From NCBI GenBank assembly GCA_002070955.1, contig MWEK01000001.1, positions 16,103 to 80,102 on the forward strand: a stretch of 64,000 nt of DNA, in the 5' to 3' direction. Position 1 is the first letter of the stretch; each line of letters begins with the position of its first letter. The position numbers were made by a program, and so were the translations under genes. The notes under the pieces were generated by a model. That model ran no database searches. It saw nothing but the letters and a program-made list of their open reading frames with translations, and was not told the DNA's origin. Positions 25,860 through 35,125 of the stretch are shown piece by piece. This DNA comes from Planctomycetes bacterium ADurb.Bin069 (GTDB lineage Bacteria; Planctomycetota; UBA8108; UBA8890; UBA8898).

Positions 25860-26822
25860 ATGATCGACACCCTGCGCTCCGGCATCGCCGTCACCGCGAC
25901 GGGCCCCTTCGATCCCGACGCGGTGCAGGCCGCCGACTACTGCGAAATCCGCGCCGACCTTTGGCCCGGGGGGCCCGCGGAGGCGTTGACCCAGATTGCC
26001 GCCAGCCCCCGTCCGGTGATCTTCACCTGCCGGACCGCCCATGAGGGCGGCGGTTTCCGCGGCCCCGAGTCCGAGCGCGCCGCGATCTTCGCACGGGCGT
26101 GCGAGCTCGGCGCCCTGCTCGTCGACATCGAGCTGCGCAGCACGCTGTTCCGCCGCGGCGCCGCCGAAGGCTGGCCCGTCCTGGCTTCGCTTCACGATTT
26201 CACCGGCCCCATCGAGGGCCTCACCGACCTTCTCCGCGGAGTCCGCGACGACGGCGCGACCGCCGCCAAGCTCGTTCCAACGGCGCGGTCAATCCGGGAT
26301 CTCGCCGTGCTCAGGCGGGCGCTCGCCGCGCCGGCGCCGCTGCCCGCGGCTTTGTTCGCCATGGGTCCCTGCGGCATCGCGAGCCGCATCCTCGCGCTCA
26401 CATGGGGCTCTTTGCTGTCGTACACCGCCGCGGAGGCGCCCGCCGCTCCCGGGCAACTCACGCTGGCTCTCTACACGCAGGTTTACGGAGACCGCCGCGC
26501 TTTTCCCGCCCATATAGCCTTGGCCGGCGCCGGACACGATCTCTGGCCGGCGGCGCGCGTCGCAAACCGCCTCTGCGCGCAAAACAACCTCGCCACCCGC
26601 GCCGTCCCGTATCCCAGCGCGACACCGGACGACTTTCCCGTGATGCTCGACGACCTCGGCGCGCAGGCGGTGGTGGGCATCGGCGGGACTCCCGGCGCAG
26701 GCTGGCGCTGCGCCCTTCACCGCGCCCGCAGGCAGCCCTCCGAGCATCCGGCCGCCACGCTCGATGCCGCGCTCGCCTCGGCGCTGGGCGCTCTCGGCGC
26801 GGAAGAAGGGGAAATCCCTTAA
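25860..26822 (+). CDS. aroD: Type I 3-dehydroquinate dehydratase with a degenerate AroE-like tail
   Basis: 320 residues, GGAGG three bases before ATG 25860. Residues 1-205 are a type I dehydroquinase with intact catalytic positions: EIRADLW, VDIELR, SLHDF (H112) and the Schiff-base lysine in AAKLVPTARS (K137). It dehydrates 3-dehydroquinate in the shikimate pathway. Residues about 207-300 resemble the substrate-binding half of shikimate dehydrogenase (GHDLWPAARVANRLCAQNNL, then PSATPDDFPVMLDDL), but the S-L-S site is replaced and no catalytic K or NADPH domain follows. AroD-AroE fusions are known in chlamydiae and plants, so this looks like a fusion that lost its second enzyme. Confidence 0.8.
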   Translation: MIDTLRSGIAVTATGPFDPDAVQAADYCEIRADLWPGGPAEALTQIAASPRPVIFTCRTAHEGGGFRGPESERAAIFARACELGALLVDIELRSTLFRRGAAEGWPVLASLHDFTGPIEGLTDLLRGVRDDGATAAKLVPTARSIRDLAVLRRALAAPAPLPAALFAMGPCGIASRILALTWGSLLSYTAAEAPAAPGQLTLALYTQVYGDRRAFPAHIALAGAGHDLWPAARVANRLCAQNNLATRAVPYPSATPDDFPVMLDDLGAQAVVGIGGTPGAGWRCALHRARRQPSEHPAATLDAALASALGALGAEEGEIP

Positions 26823-27002
26823 GAACCCCGGACAAGACCGGCTTACCCAGGCCGGGACTGAATTCAGCGTTCCGATAATGTATCTTATGTTGCATCGAGA
26901 CACCGCGCCGCAACACGCCACGCTCGGCAGGGTTGCTCCGAGGAGATTTTCCGGCAAAGGTGTTTGGGTTCCCCGCGCTCAGCAGCCGCGCTCGACGCGG
27001 CC

Positions 27003-27263
27003 TCAGCGCGCGCCCGGCGAGCTCTTCTGGGAATTCCCGGAGGCGCGCCCGACAAGCGCCGACGAGGAAAATCCGGTACAGCGCGCCACGTAGTAGATCA
27101 CCGATTCGCGGACATTGTGGAGCTGCGCGATCCACTTCACCGGGCGCCCGCGCGCGATATGCATCATGATGCGCTCGACTTTACGCGTCAGATACGGGCC
27201 GTCCTTGAGCTTCAGACCATTGCGCGCGGCGCTCGAATTCTTGGAGTTGTCGTTCGCGGCCAT
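27003..27263 (-). CDS. Small basic protein with a helix-turn-helix-like core
   Basis: 86 residues, ATG 27263 behind GAGGAGGAG. The middle (YLTRKVERIMMHIARGRPVKWIAQLHNVRESVIYYVARCTGF) has the spacing of a helix-turn-helix: a predicted helix, W-I-A-Q-L-H-N-V turn and a recognition-like helix. The ends are polar and low-complexity. Could be a small DNA-binding regulator. Its stop is 180 bases from the aroD-like gene, convergent. No family recognised. Confidence 0.6.
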   Translation of the reverse strand: MAANDNSKNSSAARNGLKLKDGPYLTRKVERIMMHIARGRPVKWIAQLHNVRESVIYYVARCTGFSSSALVGRASGNSQKSSPGAR

Positions 27264-27457
27264 CGGCACTCCTCCTCATTTCTCTTCTCCGGCGAAGGCG
27301 CAGCGAGGCTGTACGGCCGCGATGTCGTGTCCTTGGTGCAATGCCCCGTTCGCGCCAACCCTGTATCCTCCAGCTTGCGAGGAATCCTTAAGACCCGCCC
27401 GCCGCGGCGCCCGGGCGCCTTGCGGCGGAATCCGCGCGAAGACGCGCGCCCGCGCCC

Positions 27458-27622
27458 TTACGCGCCGGCGCGGATGCGGACTTTCGGGAGGCCGTAGATC
27501 GAGGTTTTGCCCTCGGTGAATTTGCCTTCACGTATCAAGATGGCGATCCGCTCGGCGCGCGTCAGCACGCTCCGGCTGCGCGCGAGCTTCGCGTGTACGA
27601 CAAGGCTCCTGTGAAGACTCAT
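27458..27622 (-). CDS. PVC-type small basic protein
   Basis: 54 residues from ATG 27622, with GGAGGT seven bases upstream. The sequence MSLHRSLVVHAKLARSRSV, then LTRAERI and the end YGLPKVR matches the small basic protein family described from Planctomycetes, Verrucomicrobia and Chlamydiae (NCBI name TIGR04137, as I recall it). Function unknown, suspected ribosome or RNA association because of size and charge. A useful lineage marker. A TATACT -10 lies at 27667-27662. Confidence 0.85.
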   Translation of the reverse strand: MSLHRSLVVHAKLARSRSVLTRAERIAILIREGKFTEGKTSIYGLPKVRIRAGA

Positions 27623-27661
27623 TCGAATGACCTCCGTTCGGCGCACGTCTTGCGAGCCCGT

Positions 27662-27667
27662 AGTATA
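27662..27667 (-). promoter_or_regulatory. -10 element of the small basic protein gene
   Basis: TATACT on the minus strand 40 bases before the start, preceded by TTGCTGC; no clear -35. Confidence 0.35.
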
Positions 27668-27775
27668 GCAGCAAACAGTCGCGTTCGCCAGAGGCGCGGC
27701 GGCGAAAAACACGGTCCGCGGTTCCGGCGCGAGCCGCGTCGGCCCGGCGGGGGAGATGGGTGTCCCCCCCACCGT

Positions 27776-28642
27776 CTACGCTTGGTCGCCCCCGCAGCGC
27801 TCCAGCACGAGGTCGCCGACTTGGTACCCCAGCGCTTCGGCCACGACCCGGCATTTGACGCGCATGAGCACGTAGATCGTCTTGCGCTCCGCGCCAAGCG
27901 TCTCGTACGCGGCCTGCCCCTTGGCGATCACGAGATCGGCCTGGTCGAAGGCCGTCCGAAGATCCTGCGAGCATTGGCTGAGCGGGAGCCCGATGCAGTT
28001 CGCGCCAGGATCGATAAGGGCGTCCGCCGCGGCGCCGATCCCGGCCCGGGCCGCATCCTCGGCCACCGCCCAGCCCAGGATCGGGCGCGCCCTGACCACC
28101 GCGGTGATCTTCTTCTCCTCAAGACGTTCCATGAGGAGCTTGTCAAGAACAATCTCGCCGGCGGCGCAATGCACGAAGAGGATGCGCGCGGCGGCCTTCA
28201 AGTCCCGGCGGAAATCCTCCCAGACGTCGCCTTGGAGGGGAACCTCTTTGGCCCGGGCGAACAGCCCCGAGATCTCCACGTCGCGCAGGAGATCGTCATC
28301 GAACACGTTGGCCGTGCACGCCAGACGCACGGCCAACGCGAGCTGCTGCGATTTCGGCGCAGCCTCGATCTGGGCGCGGAACTGCTCCTCGGCGGCCTGC
28401 ATCTCCTCGGAGATGCCGCTCCGGCGCTGCGCGTACGGATCCGCCACGCCCAGGGTTTTCTCCGCCCGCGCGCACAGTTCGGTCATGAGATCGGCCGGCG
28501 TGGTGTCGTACTGGCGCTTGCGCAGGATATCCATCATTTCGGCCAGGACGCGGTTGTGAAGCCAGACATTGTCGGTGACCAGCTCGGCCATCCGCAGGAT
28601 TCGCGCCAGGCAGCAGGGAATACACGCGGGTTGTGCGTTCAC
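27776..28642 (-). CDS. DUF89/ARMT1-like metal-dependent protein
   Basis: 288 residues from GTG 28642. N-terminal CIPCCLARILRMAELVTDN and DPYAQRRS, a central NVFDDD segment and a C-terminal DLVIAKGQAAYETL match the DUF89 family (damage-control phosphatases and ARMT1-like proteins). Family members bind a divalent metal and hydrolyse damaged or surplus phosphometabolites; the paired CxxC at the N-terminus marks the prokaryotic subgroup. It follows the membrane protein gene by 17 bases. Confidence 0.85.
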   Translation of the reverse strand: MNAQPACIPCCLARILRMAELVTDNVWLHNRVLAEMMDILRKRQYDTTPADLMTELCARAEKTLGVADPYAQRRSGISEEMQAAEEQFRAQIEAAPKSQQLALAVRLACTANVFDDDLLRDVEISGLFARAKEVPLQGDVWEDFRRDLKAAARILFVHCAAGEIVLDKLLMERLEEKKITAVVRARPILGWAVAEDAARAGIGAAADALIDPGANCIGLPLSQCSQDLRTAFDQADLVIAKGQAAYETLGAERKTIYVLMRVKCRVVAEALGYQVGDLVLERCGGDQA

Positions 28643-28659
28643 AGGGCTCGTGTTTTTCG

Positions 28660-29556
28660 TTACGGTCTCTGCCAGGGAGCGGCGCCGTCGAGCGCCGGGA
28701 ATCCTTCGACCCCCCTAATGCTCTGAATGACCGGCCTGAACACGGTCAGAGCCTTCTCGGCGGCGGCGCGATCCGGCCAACCTCCGGCGATCACGACCAG
28801 TTGTTTGCGCCCCCCCGGGGAAATCGTCACGGTGCCGGGATCGGGCACTCCCGCAAGGCGCAGGCGGCCGCACAGGACATCCGCGAGTTCCTGGGCTTTC
28901 GGCGTCAAGGGCACGGTCTGGATGCGGATGACCCACGGCTGCCTCGGCGCCGCCGGCGCGGGGTTTGCCTTGGACTCGTGCGCCGTCACCGGCGGTCGCG
29001 GGCGCAAGTCCGGCGCCGGCGGGGTGCTTTGAGGCGATGCCTTGCCCGCGGCCCCGTCGGCGGCCCGCGGAATGTTGCGAGGACCCTCGAAGTCGATCTT
29101 CCGGGGCGCGTCCTGGAACGTCGTATACATGACGGGCGGCTCCTGCGACCGTCCCTTCTCGATGCCGTAAAGATAGGCGATAAGCGCGAGGAAGAGGCTG
29201 CACCCGATGAACGCCACGACCGTGGCAACCCTCACTTCGCAGGTCGCGCCGAGGAACCCGAACGTGTGTCCGGCCCATGCCCCCCACCGTTCGCGCAATC
29301 CGGGACGTTCAAGCATCTCGGCCGTCGAGGGCGGCTCGCCGACCTCGCGCACACGCCGTTTCTCGCGCTCGACGGAGAGCAGGAGATCCACGAGGGGCTC
29401 TTTCTGCTCGGTCGGCCGGTACACCTTGTCGCGCAGGTCTTCGGGCAGGCCGCCCCACTCGATTCCCTCGAGGGGGTCCTGGCCTTCGGGCGCGCGCTTG
29501 CGCTGTTCCCTGAGCAGCACTTCGATCAGCTCTTTCGGTTCCTTCTTGGGCCGCAT
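28660..29556 (-). CDS. Single-pass membrane protein with a possible SPOR-like domain
   Basis: 298 residues; ATG 29556 behind GGAGGG. A charged cytoplasmic N-terminus of about 110 residues (many K, E, R) is followed by one transmembrane helix (about 112-134, VATVVAFIGCSLFLALIAYLYG), a Pro-rich linker and a C-terminal domain of 75 residues starting WVIRIQTV and ending AAAEKALTVFRPVIQSI. The order and the closing A-x-x-A-L-x-x-F helix resemble SPOR domains that bind denuded peptidoglycan, but the match is by eye only. Confidence 0.65.
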   Translation of the reverse strand: MRPKKEPKELIEVLLREQRKRAPEGQDPLEGIEWGGLPEDLRDKVYRPTEQKEPLVDLLLSVEREKRRVREVGEPPSTAEMLERPGLRERWGAWAGHTFGFLGATCEVRVATVVAFIGCSLFLALIAYLYGIEKGRSQEPPVMYTTFQDAPRKIDFEGPRNIPRAADGAAGKASPQSTPPAPDLRPRPPVTAHESKANPAPAAPRQPWVIRIQTVPLTPKAQELADVLCGRLRLAGVPDPGTVTISPGGRKQLVVIAGGWPDRAAAEKALTVFRPVIQSIRGVEGFPALDGAAPWQRP

Positions 29557-29708
29557 CCGTCGCCCTCCGCCCGCCCCGCCGTGCGTTGCGGTCGCGCCGC
29601 CGGGAAATGTCTGCCGGTACTGTAGGGCCATGGGACGCGAAAGTCAACAATGATTCCGAGGGCAAGGAAGAGGAGGCGGGCTTTGGGGGGTGAACGCCCC
29701 CCGCGCCA

Positions 29709-31217
29709 TCACACGTCCAGGGCGCTGAACTGCTGGTCTTCCTGGAACAGCTCGCCGCGGCGGTACGCAATGAACAAGGCGTTCACCACGCGGGCGGGAA
29801 ACTGGCGGTCCTTCAGGGCATGGATCTCCAGCAGCGCCTCTCTGATGGACACGCCGGCTTTGCCCGACAAGTCGCCGCTGAGCAGCCGGTCGAAAAGCTT
29901 CGCCAGCCCGAGGATTTGCGCCAGCAGCGGAATGTTGTCGCCGGTCTTGCTCTCCGGCGTGCCGCTGCCGTCCCAACGCTCATCCTGATCCTTGATCGCC
30001 GCCAGCACGGGGTCCATGCCGGACAGCCGCGACAACAGCTCCTCGGCGGCGCGGCTGCGCCTGAGAGGCAGGAGCACGGGCTCGGCGAGCTCTCGATCCG
30101 AGAGTCCCAGCACGGCCACGTTGTGCAGCAGGCCGCTCAACCAGGCGTACCGCACGTCCTGGGGATCCATGTTCAACGCGCGCGCCGTCGCGGCGCAGAA
30201 GCCCGCGACGCGCTCGCCCGCGCCTTTGCTCTCGGGAAGGCGATGCTCGATGGCCGCCACAAGCACCCGCATGGCCTGCTTGAAGAACACGTCGTACTGG
30301 CGCTGCGCCTGCGCCGCGGCGATGACCAGGCCCAACTGGGTCGCCACCGCGGTGAATAGCTCGAGATCCTCGGCGCCAAAGCCCGCCGGATCGCTGCAAT
30401 CCGCGGCGTACAGGGTCCCGAAAACCCTGCCATGGGCCTCCAGCGGAGCGCACATGATCGAACGCAGGCCTTGAGCGATAATGCTGTCCTCGGCGGAGAA
30501 GCGGATATCCTGGCCGGCATTCTGGACGAGAATGGGCTGGCGGTCGCGGCACGCCTGGCGCATGACGGAGCGGGACACCCGCAGCGGCTTGTTCGCCTCG
30601 CTCGACCAGGAGACGACCAGCCGGAACTCATCCGCACCGTCCCCCTTCCGGAGCGCGAAGATGGCTGTCTGGAGCGCGCGGTTCGCGGCGCCGAGCTCGG
30701 CCAGCGCTTTGGAGAACACCGCGCCGAGCGTCTTCTCGCCCGCCACGAAGTGGGCGATCCGCTCCATGGCGGACAGGAGGGGACTGTCCCTGAAGGTTCC
30801 GCGCCCGGCGGCGGCGGGCGCCGCGGCCGCCGGATCCGCGGGCTTGCTCCTCATCCGCAAGAAGATCGTCTGGCGCGGGTTCACCGCGCCGTCGTGGAAC
30901 TGGATCAATCGGCTCTGCTCGAGAAGCTGGGGCCGATCCTCGAAGGCGAACACCGTGCTGCCGACTCTGATTCGGTCGCCTTCGCGCAGGACGCGCTCGG
31001 CGACGGACTCTTCGTTGATGAACGTGCCGTTGCGGCTTCCCAGATCGCGCAGCAGGAACAACTCATCCACGCGGGCGATCTCGGCGTGGCGACGCGATAC
31101 TCCCTGGTCCGCGATCTGGATCTGCACGTCGAGGTCCCGTCCCATGACGAGGGTGTTGCGGGAAAGCTCGTACACGGCCCCGGAATTCGATCCGCTCAAC
31201 ACGCGTAGGATCGGCAT
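29709..31217 (-). CDS. FHA-GAF-degenerate HD-GYP signalling protein
   Basis: 502 residues; ATG 31217 with GGAGG six bases upstream. Residues 1-100 are an FHA domain (VMGRD, GVSRRHAEI, LRDLGSRNGTFIN) for phosphothreonine binding. Residues about 150-310 are a GAF domain. Residues about 320-490 follow the HD-GYP fold (AIEHRLPES..GERVAGF, WLSGLLHN, DERWDGSGTPES..NIPLLAQILGLAKLFDRL), but the catalytic HD is HN, the first metal histidine of the DpxTxxH region is absent and GYP reads GTP. A c-di-GMP phosphodiesterase activity is therefore unlikely; a binding or scaffold role is more probable. Confidence 0.85.
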   Translation of the reverse strand: MPILRVLSGSNSGAVYELSRNTLVMGRDLDVQIQIADQGVSRRHAEIARVDELFLLRDLGSRNGTFINEESVAERVLREGDRIRVGSTVFAFEDRPQLLEQSRLIQFHDGAVNPRQTIFLRMRSKPADPAAAAPAAAGRGTFRDSPLLSAMERIAHFVAGEKTLGAVFSKALAELGAANRALQTAIFALRKGDGADEFRLVVSWSSEANKPLRVSRSVMRQACRDRQPILVQNAGQDIRFSAEDSIIAQGLRSIMCAPLEAHGRVFGTLYAADCSDPAGFGAEDLELFTAVATQLGLVIAAAQAQRQYDVFFKQAMRVLVAAIEHRLPESKGAGERVAGFCAATARALNMDPQDVRYAWLSGLLHNVAVLGLSDRELAEPVLLPLRRSRAAEELLSRLSGMDPVLAAIKDQDERWDGSGTPESKTGDNIPLLAQILGLAKLFDRLLSGDLSGKAGVSIREALLEIHALKDRQFPARVVNALFIAYRRGELFQEDQQFSALDV

Positions 31218-31278
31218 AACGGCCTCCACTGAGCTGCGCGGGCGGGGCCGGCGTCTTCGCCGCCGGTCCGACCCGCGG

Positions 31279-31307
31279 TAATCGTATCGGTAAACCGGGA
31301 GCCAGGC
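31279..31307 (-). promoter_or_regulatory. Promoter of the FHA-GAF gene
   Basis: Minus strand TTGCCT (31307-31302), 17-base spacer, TACGAT (31284-31279), about 60 bases before the start. Confidence 0.5.
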
Positions 31308-31420
31308 AAGATCGGCCCCAACACGTCGGAGGCGCGCGTCAGCGCCGTTGCCAACGGCGGTTCCGGGACATAGGATGCCCGCGATGCCCGTCCGCGAGCG
31401 GCGCGGCAGGGAGGTAGTCC

Positions 31421-34126
31421 ATGGCCCGCACACTGCTTCTGATCGACGGCCACAGCCACATCATGCGCGCGCATTGGTCCAAGGCGCCGGACCTGACCGC
31501 CCCCTCCGGCGAGCCGACCAAGGCGACGTTCGTGTTCACGGCCATGCTCCTCGATCTGGCGCGGGCGCATCCGGACGGCTACTTGGCGGTGGCCATGGAC
31601 CGCCCCGAGGGACCGACCCGAAGGCTCGCGTTGTTCCCCGAGTACAAGGCGGGCCGTGACCGCATGCCCGAGCCCCTCGTGCCCCAGATCGCCCGCATTC
31701 GCGCGATCCTCGATCTGGCCGGCGTGCCCGTGCTCACCTGCCCGGGCGAGGAGGCGGACGATGTCATCGCCACGGTGGTCGAGCGGTGCAGGGAGCTGGG
31801 CGTCGCCGTTCGGATTCTCAGCCGCGACAAGGATCTGTATCAGCTCCTCGGTCCGGGGGTCGAACTCTACGACCCGCAGGACGGCGCGGTCATCGACGCC
31901 GAGCGCTTGCGGGAGCTCAAGGGCTTCACTCCGGCGCAGGCGGTCGAGATTCAGATCCTGAGCGGAGACCCGGTGGACAACGTGCCCGGCATCCCCGGCG
32001 TCGGGCCCAAGAAAGCGTTGGATCTCATTGCCAGGTACGGGGCCGCCGGAACCGTCATCGAGCATGCCGAGGAGTTGACGCCCAAGCTCCGTGACCGCGT
32101 GCGCGCCTTCGCGTCCGCGCTGGACGTGACGCGGGCGCTGGTCACCCTCAGGCGCGACTGCCCCCTCGCTTTCGACATCGAGGCGTGCCGGATCGCCGGC
32201 TTCACGCTCGGACGGCTCGATCCCGTGTTTCGGGAGCTGCGCTTCGCGAAGCTGATGCCGAAGCTGGGCGGCGAGGCGGCGCCCCCCTCGGCTCCGGCGG
32301 CGGCGCGGGGGCGGGAAGCGGCGGCGGACTTTCGCTTCACTACCGCGGTTTCCGACGGAGAGCTGCGGAATCTGGCGGCGGCGCTCGCCCGCGCCCGCGA
32401 ATTCGCCATCGACACGGAGACGACGTCGCTCAAGCCGCGGGACGCGTGCCTTGCGGGCATCTCCTTCGCCTGGGAGCCGTCCGGAGCCGTCTACGTGCCC
32501 CTACTGGCCCGCGACGGGCGCACGGCTTCCCTCGAAGCGGTCAGGAGGCTGCTGGGTCCCCTGCTGGCCGATCCCGGCATCGCCAAGTGCGGTCAGAACA
32601 TCAAGTACGATACCCAGACGCTCCGCGGGGCGGGCATGGAACTGGAAGGCGTCGCCTTCGACACCATGGTGGCTTCGTACCTCCTCGATGCCGAGCGCCG
32701 CAGTCACAGCCTCGAAGCCCTGGCGGGCGACCTGCTGGGCTACGATTGCATCCCCTTCGCTGAGATCATTGGGAGCGGCGCGGCCGAGATCCCCATCACC
32801 CAGGCCGATCCCGCCCGTCTCGCCGTGTACGGCGCCGAGGATGCCAACGTGACCTTCAGGCTCTGGCGCGCCATGGAGCCCCGCATCCGCGCCGAGGGGT
32901 TCGGCCCCTTGTTCGATGAGGTGGAGATGCCGCTCTGCCGCGTTCTCGCCGACATGGAATGGGAGGGAGTCAAGATCGACGCCGCCGCGCTGGGGGCCAT
33001 CAGCGTCGAGCTCGGCGCCGCGCTGGAAGGGCTGCGAAGGCGCATCTTCGACAAGGCGGGCGTCGAGTTCAACGTAGATTCGCCCAAGCAGCTCGGAGAG
33101 GTGCTGTTCGACCGGCTCGGGCTGCCGGTCGTCAAGCGCACCAAGAGCGCGCGCAGCACCGATGCGGATGTGCTCGCGGCCCTGGCTCCGTCGCACCCCC
33201 TGCCGAAACTGGTCCTGGAGTACCGCGAGCTCGCCAAGCTCAAGAACACCTACGTGGATGTGCTGCCCGCGCTGGTCAGCCCCGCCACCGGGCGCCTGCA
33301 CCCGAGCTACCACCAGGCCGTCGCGGCCACGGGGCGCCTGAGTTCATCAGATCCGAACATCCAGAATATCCCCGTAAGAACGCCGGAGGGGAGGCGCATC
33401 CGCCGGGCGTTCGTGCCCGGGCGGCCGGGCGATGTGCTCATCGCGGCGGACTACTCTCAGATCGAGCTCCGGATCCTCGCCCATTACAGCGGCGATCCGG
33501 CCATGCGTGCGGCTTTCGAGGCGGGCGAGGATATTCACCGCTGGGTGGCGAGCGCCGTCTGGGGGCTGCCGCTCGCCGAGGTCCCGCCCGAACTGCGCTC
33601 GCGCGCCAAGGCGGTGAACTTCGGGATCATCTACGGACAGACGGCGTTCGGGCTGGCGCGCGCCCTCGGAATTCCCCGCTCGGAGGCCGCCGCCTTCATC
33701 GCCGCCTACAAGGAGAAGTTCGCGGGCATCACGGCGTTCGTCGAACGCGCCGTGGCCGAGGCGCGGAGCGCAGGCGCCGTGAGAACGATCCTGGGCCGCC
33801 GCCGCCCCATCACCGGCATCGATTCGCGCAACCGCGTCATGCGCGAGCAGGCCGAGCGCCTGGCGGTGAACACTATCATTCAAGGAAGCGCCGCGGATCT
33901 CATCAAGACCGCGATGGTGCGCCTGCACCGCCGGATCCGGGCCGAGCGTCTTCCGGCCCGTCTGATCATCCAGGTGCACGACGAACTGATCTTCGAGGCG
34001 CCGGAGCGCGCGGCCGCCGAGCTGCGCGAGACCATTGCCGCGGAGATGCGGGACGCGATTCCGCTTTCGGTGCCGCTGGCCGTGGATGTGGCTTCGGGCC
34101 CGGACTGGAGCGCGTGCAAGCCGTGA
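31421..34126 (+). CDS. polA: DNA polymerase I
   Basis: 901 residues, start ATG 31421 after GGAGGT. Three domains: a 5'-3' nuclease (residues 1-290, with SRDKDLYQLL and SGDPVDNVPGIPGVGPK), a 3'-5' exonuclease (about 305-490) that keeps its acidic motifs (FAIDTETTS, NIKYDTQ, YGAEDA) and so probably proofreads, and a family A polymerase with motif A DYSQIELRILAHYSGD, motif B RAKAVNFGIIYGQ and motif C QVHDE. Roles in Okazaki fragment maturation and repair. Monocistronic. Confidence 0.97.
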   Translation: MARTLLLIDGHSHIMRAHWSKAPDLTAPSGEPTKATFVFTAMLLDLARAHPDGYLAVAMDRPEGPTRRLALFPEYKAGRDRMPEPLVPQIARIRAILDLAGVPVLTCPGEEADDVIATVVERCRELGVAVRILSRDKDLYQLLGPGVELYDPQDGAVIDAERLRELKGFTPAQAVEIQILSGDPVDNVPGIPGVGPKKALDLIARYGAAGTVIEHAEELTPKLRDRVRAFASALDVTRALVTLRRDCPLAFDIEACRIAGFTLGRLDPVFRELRFAKLMPKLGGEAAPPSAPAAARGREAAADFRFTTAVSDGELRNLAAALARAREFAIDTETTSLKPRDACLAGISFAWEPSGAVYVPLLARDGRTASLEAVRRLLGPLLADPGIAKCGQNIKYDTQTLRGAGMELEGVAFDTMVASYLLDAERRSHSLEALAGDLLGYDCIPFAEIIGSGAAEIPITQADPARLAVYGAEDANVTFRLWRAMEPRIRAEGFGPLFDEVEMPLCRVLADMEWEGVKIDAAALGAISVELGAALEGLRRRIFDKAGVEFNVDSPKQLGEVLFDRLGLPVVKRTKSARSTDADVLAALAPSHPLPKLVLEYRELAKLKNTYVDVLPALVSPATGRLHPSYHQAVAATGRLSSSDPNIQNIPVRTPEGRRIRRAFVPGRPGDVLIAADYSQIELRILAHYSGDPAMRAAFEAGEDIHRWVASAVWGLPLAEVPPELRSRAKAVNFGIIYGQTAFGLARALGIPRSEAAAFIAAYKEKFAGITAFVERAVAEARSAGAVRTILGRRRPITGIDSRNRVMREQAERLAVNTIIQGSAADLIKTAMVRLHRRIRAERLPARLIIQVHDELIFEAPERAAAELRETIAAEMRDAIPLSVPLAVDVASGPDWSACKP

Positions 34127-34189
34127 CGGCGGCGCCGGCCGGGGTTCCCACGGCGCCTCATGCGATTAACACTCGGGCGTCCGAGAGCA

Positions 34190-34206
34190 GGCCGCGTTGG
34201 GCGGCC
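34190..34206 (+). terminator. Candidate polA terminator hairpin 1
   Basis: Stem GGCCGC/GCGGCC with a 5-base loop followed by CTTTC. Confidence 0.3.
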
Positions 34207-34259
34207 CTTTCATCCCAGGCTCAGGTTATCCGACCAGCAGGCATGCGCGCTTTCCGCCG

Positions 34260-34285
34260 AACCGGGGAATCCGGACGCCGGTTTT
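34260..34285 (+). terminator. Candidate polA terminator hairpin 2
   Basis: Stem AACCGG/CCGGTT closing a 12-base loop and ending in TTTTG. Confidence 0.35.
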
Positions 34286-34432
34286 GTGAAGCCCGGCGGC
34301 CGTAAGAAGCGGGTTGTGTGCGCGTTTCCTGCAGCGCGAATATCCGAAACCGCTCCACGTTGGAGTTCGCCGCGGGAAAACGCTTTCAGCCGCCTTCGGC
34401 GTCAGCCCTGCCCCCGACCGTGAAAATCCAGG

Positions 34433-35125
34433 TCAGTACGCCCCCAGGCCGCTGTACATGAGCACCGGCGTGATGTAGGAAACCGGCGTCAGCCGATAGA
34501 AGTACTGGTCCAGGAAGGTCGCAATGTTCGCCACGACCGTGCGCGGGACGTAGATCATGTCGCGCGGCAGAAGCGTCAGGTCTTCCTCCTTTATCTTGAG
34601 GTTCACGTACCTGACGTGACGCGTGTGATCCGGCCCCTGCCGAATGAGCAAGATCTTGCGCAGCTTGCCGCTGGGCAGATTCCCGCCGGCCTCGAACACC
34701 GCCTCGAGCGCGCTCATGCCCGGCCTGAGCGTGACGAAGTTGGGACGCTGAACCTCCCCCGCGACCCAGACAACTTCGGGCGCCGGAGTCACCAAGGCGA
34801 CCACGATGCGCGGCGGGACGTTCGGGAACTCCTTCTGCTGCGCCGCGATAGTCTGCTCGGCCTCCGCGGTGGTCATGCCGGCGACGAGAAACCGCCCCAG
34901 GAGAAGGTCGATGTAGCCGTCGTCCTTGACCACGACGGGAGTCTGCGAGAAGCCGGGCTGGGCCACCACGGTGACCGAGATCGAATCCTGCGGTTTCAGG
35001 CGGTACGCCGCCTCGCGGCGCAAGATGTCTTTTTCGAACTCGGCGTTCACCGCGTGAGGATTGACGCCCGCGCACCCCGCGAGGAGCGCTCCGACTCCGA
35101 TAAGGCTTGCGAGCACGTGTCTCAC
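34433..35125 (-). CDS. Polysaccharide export lipoprotein, Wza-like
   Basis: 230 residues from GTG 35125 (AGGAGG eight bases upstream). Signal peptide with lipobox L-L-A-G-C. The poly-export domain spans about residues 40-115 (YRLKPQDSISVTV, GYIDLLLGRFLVAGMTTAEAEQTI), followed by one SLBB segment (VWVAGEVQRPNFVTLRPGMSALEAVFEAGG). It would form the outer-membrane channel for exopolysaccharide. Shorter than E. coli Wza (about 380). Divergent from the Wzc-like partner. Confidence 0.9.
   Translation of the reverse strand: MRHVLASLIGVGALLAGCAGVNPHAVNAEFEKDILRREAAYRLKPQDSISVTVVAQPGFSQTPVVVKDDGYIDLLLGRFLVAGMTTAEAEQTIAAQQKEFPNVPPRIVVALVTPAPEVVWVAGEVQRPNFVTLRPGMSALEAVFEAGGNLPSGKLRKILLIRQGPDHTRHVRYVNLKIKEEDLTLLPRDMIYVPRTVVANIATFLDQYFYRLTPVSYITPVLMYSGLGAY

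Larger units (their letters stand above)
34127..34432. other. Convergent intergenic region
   Basis: About 300 bases between the ends of polA and the Wza-like gene. No gene seen; two hairpins that could terminate polA are listed separately. Confidence 0.5.
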
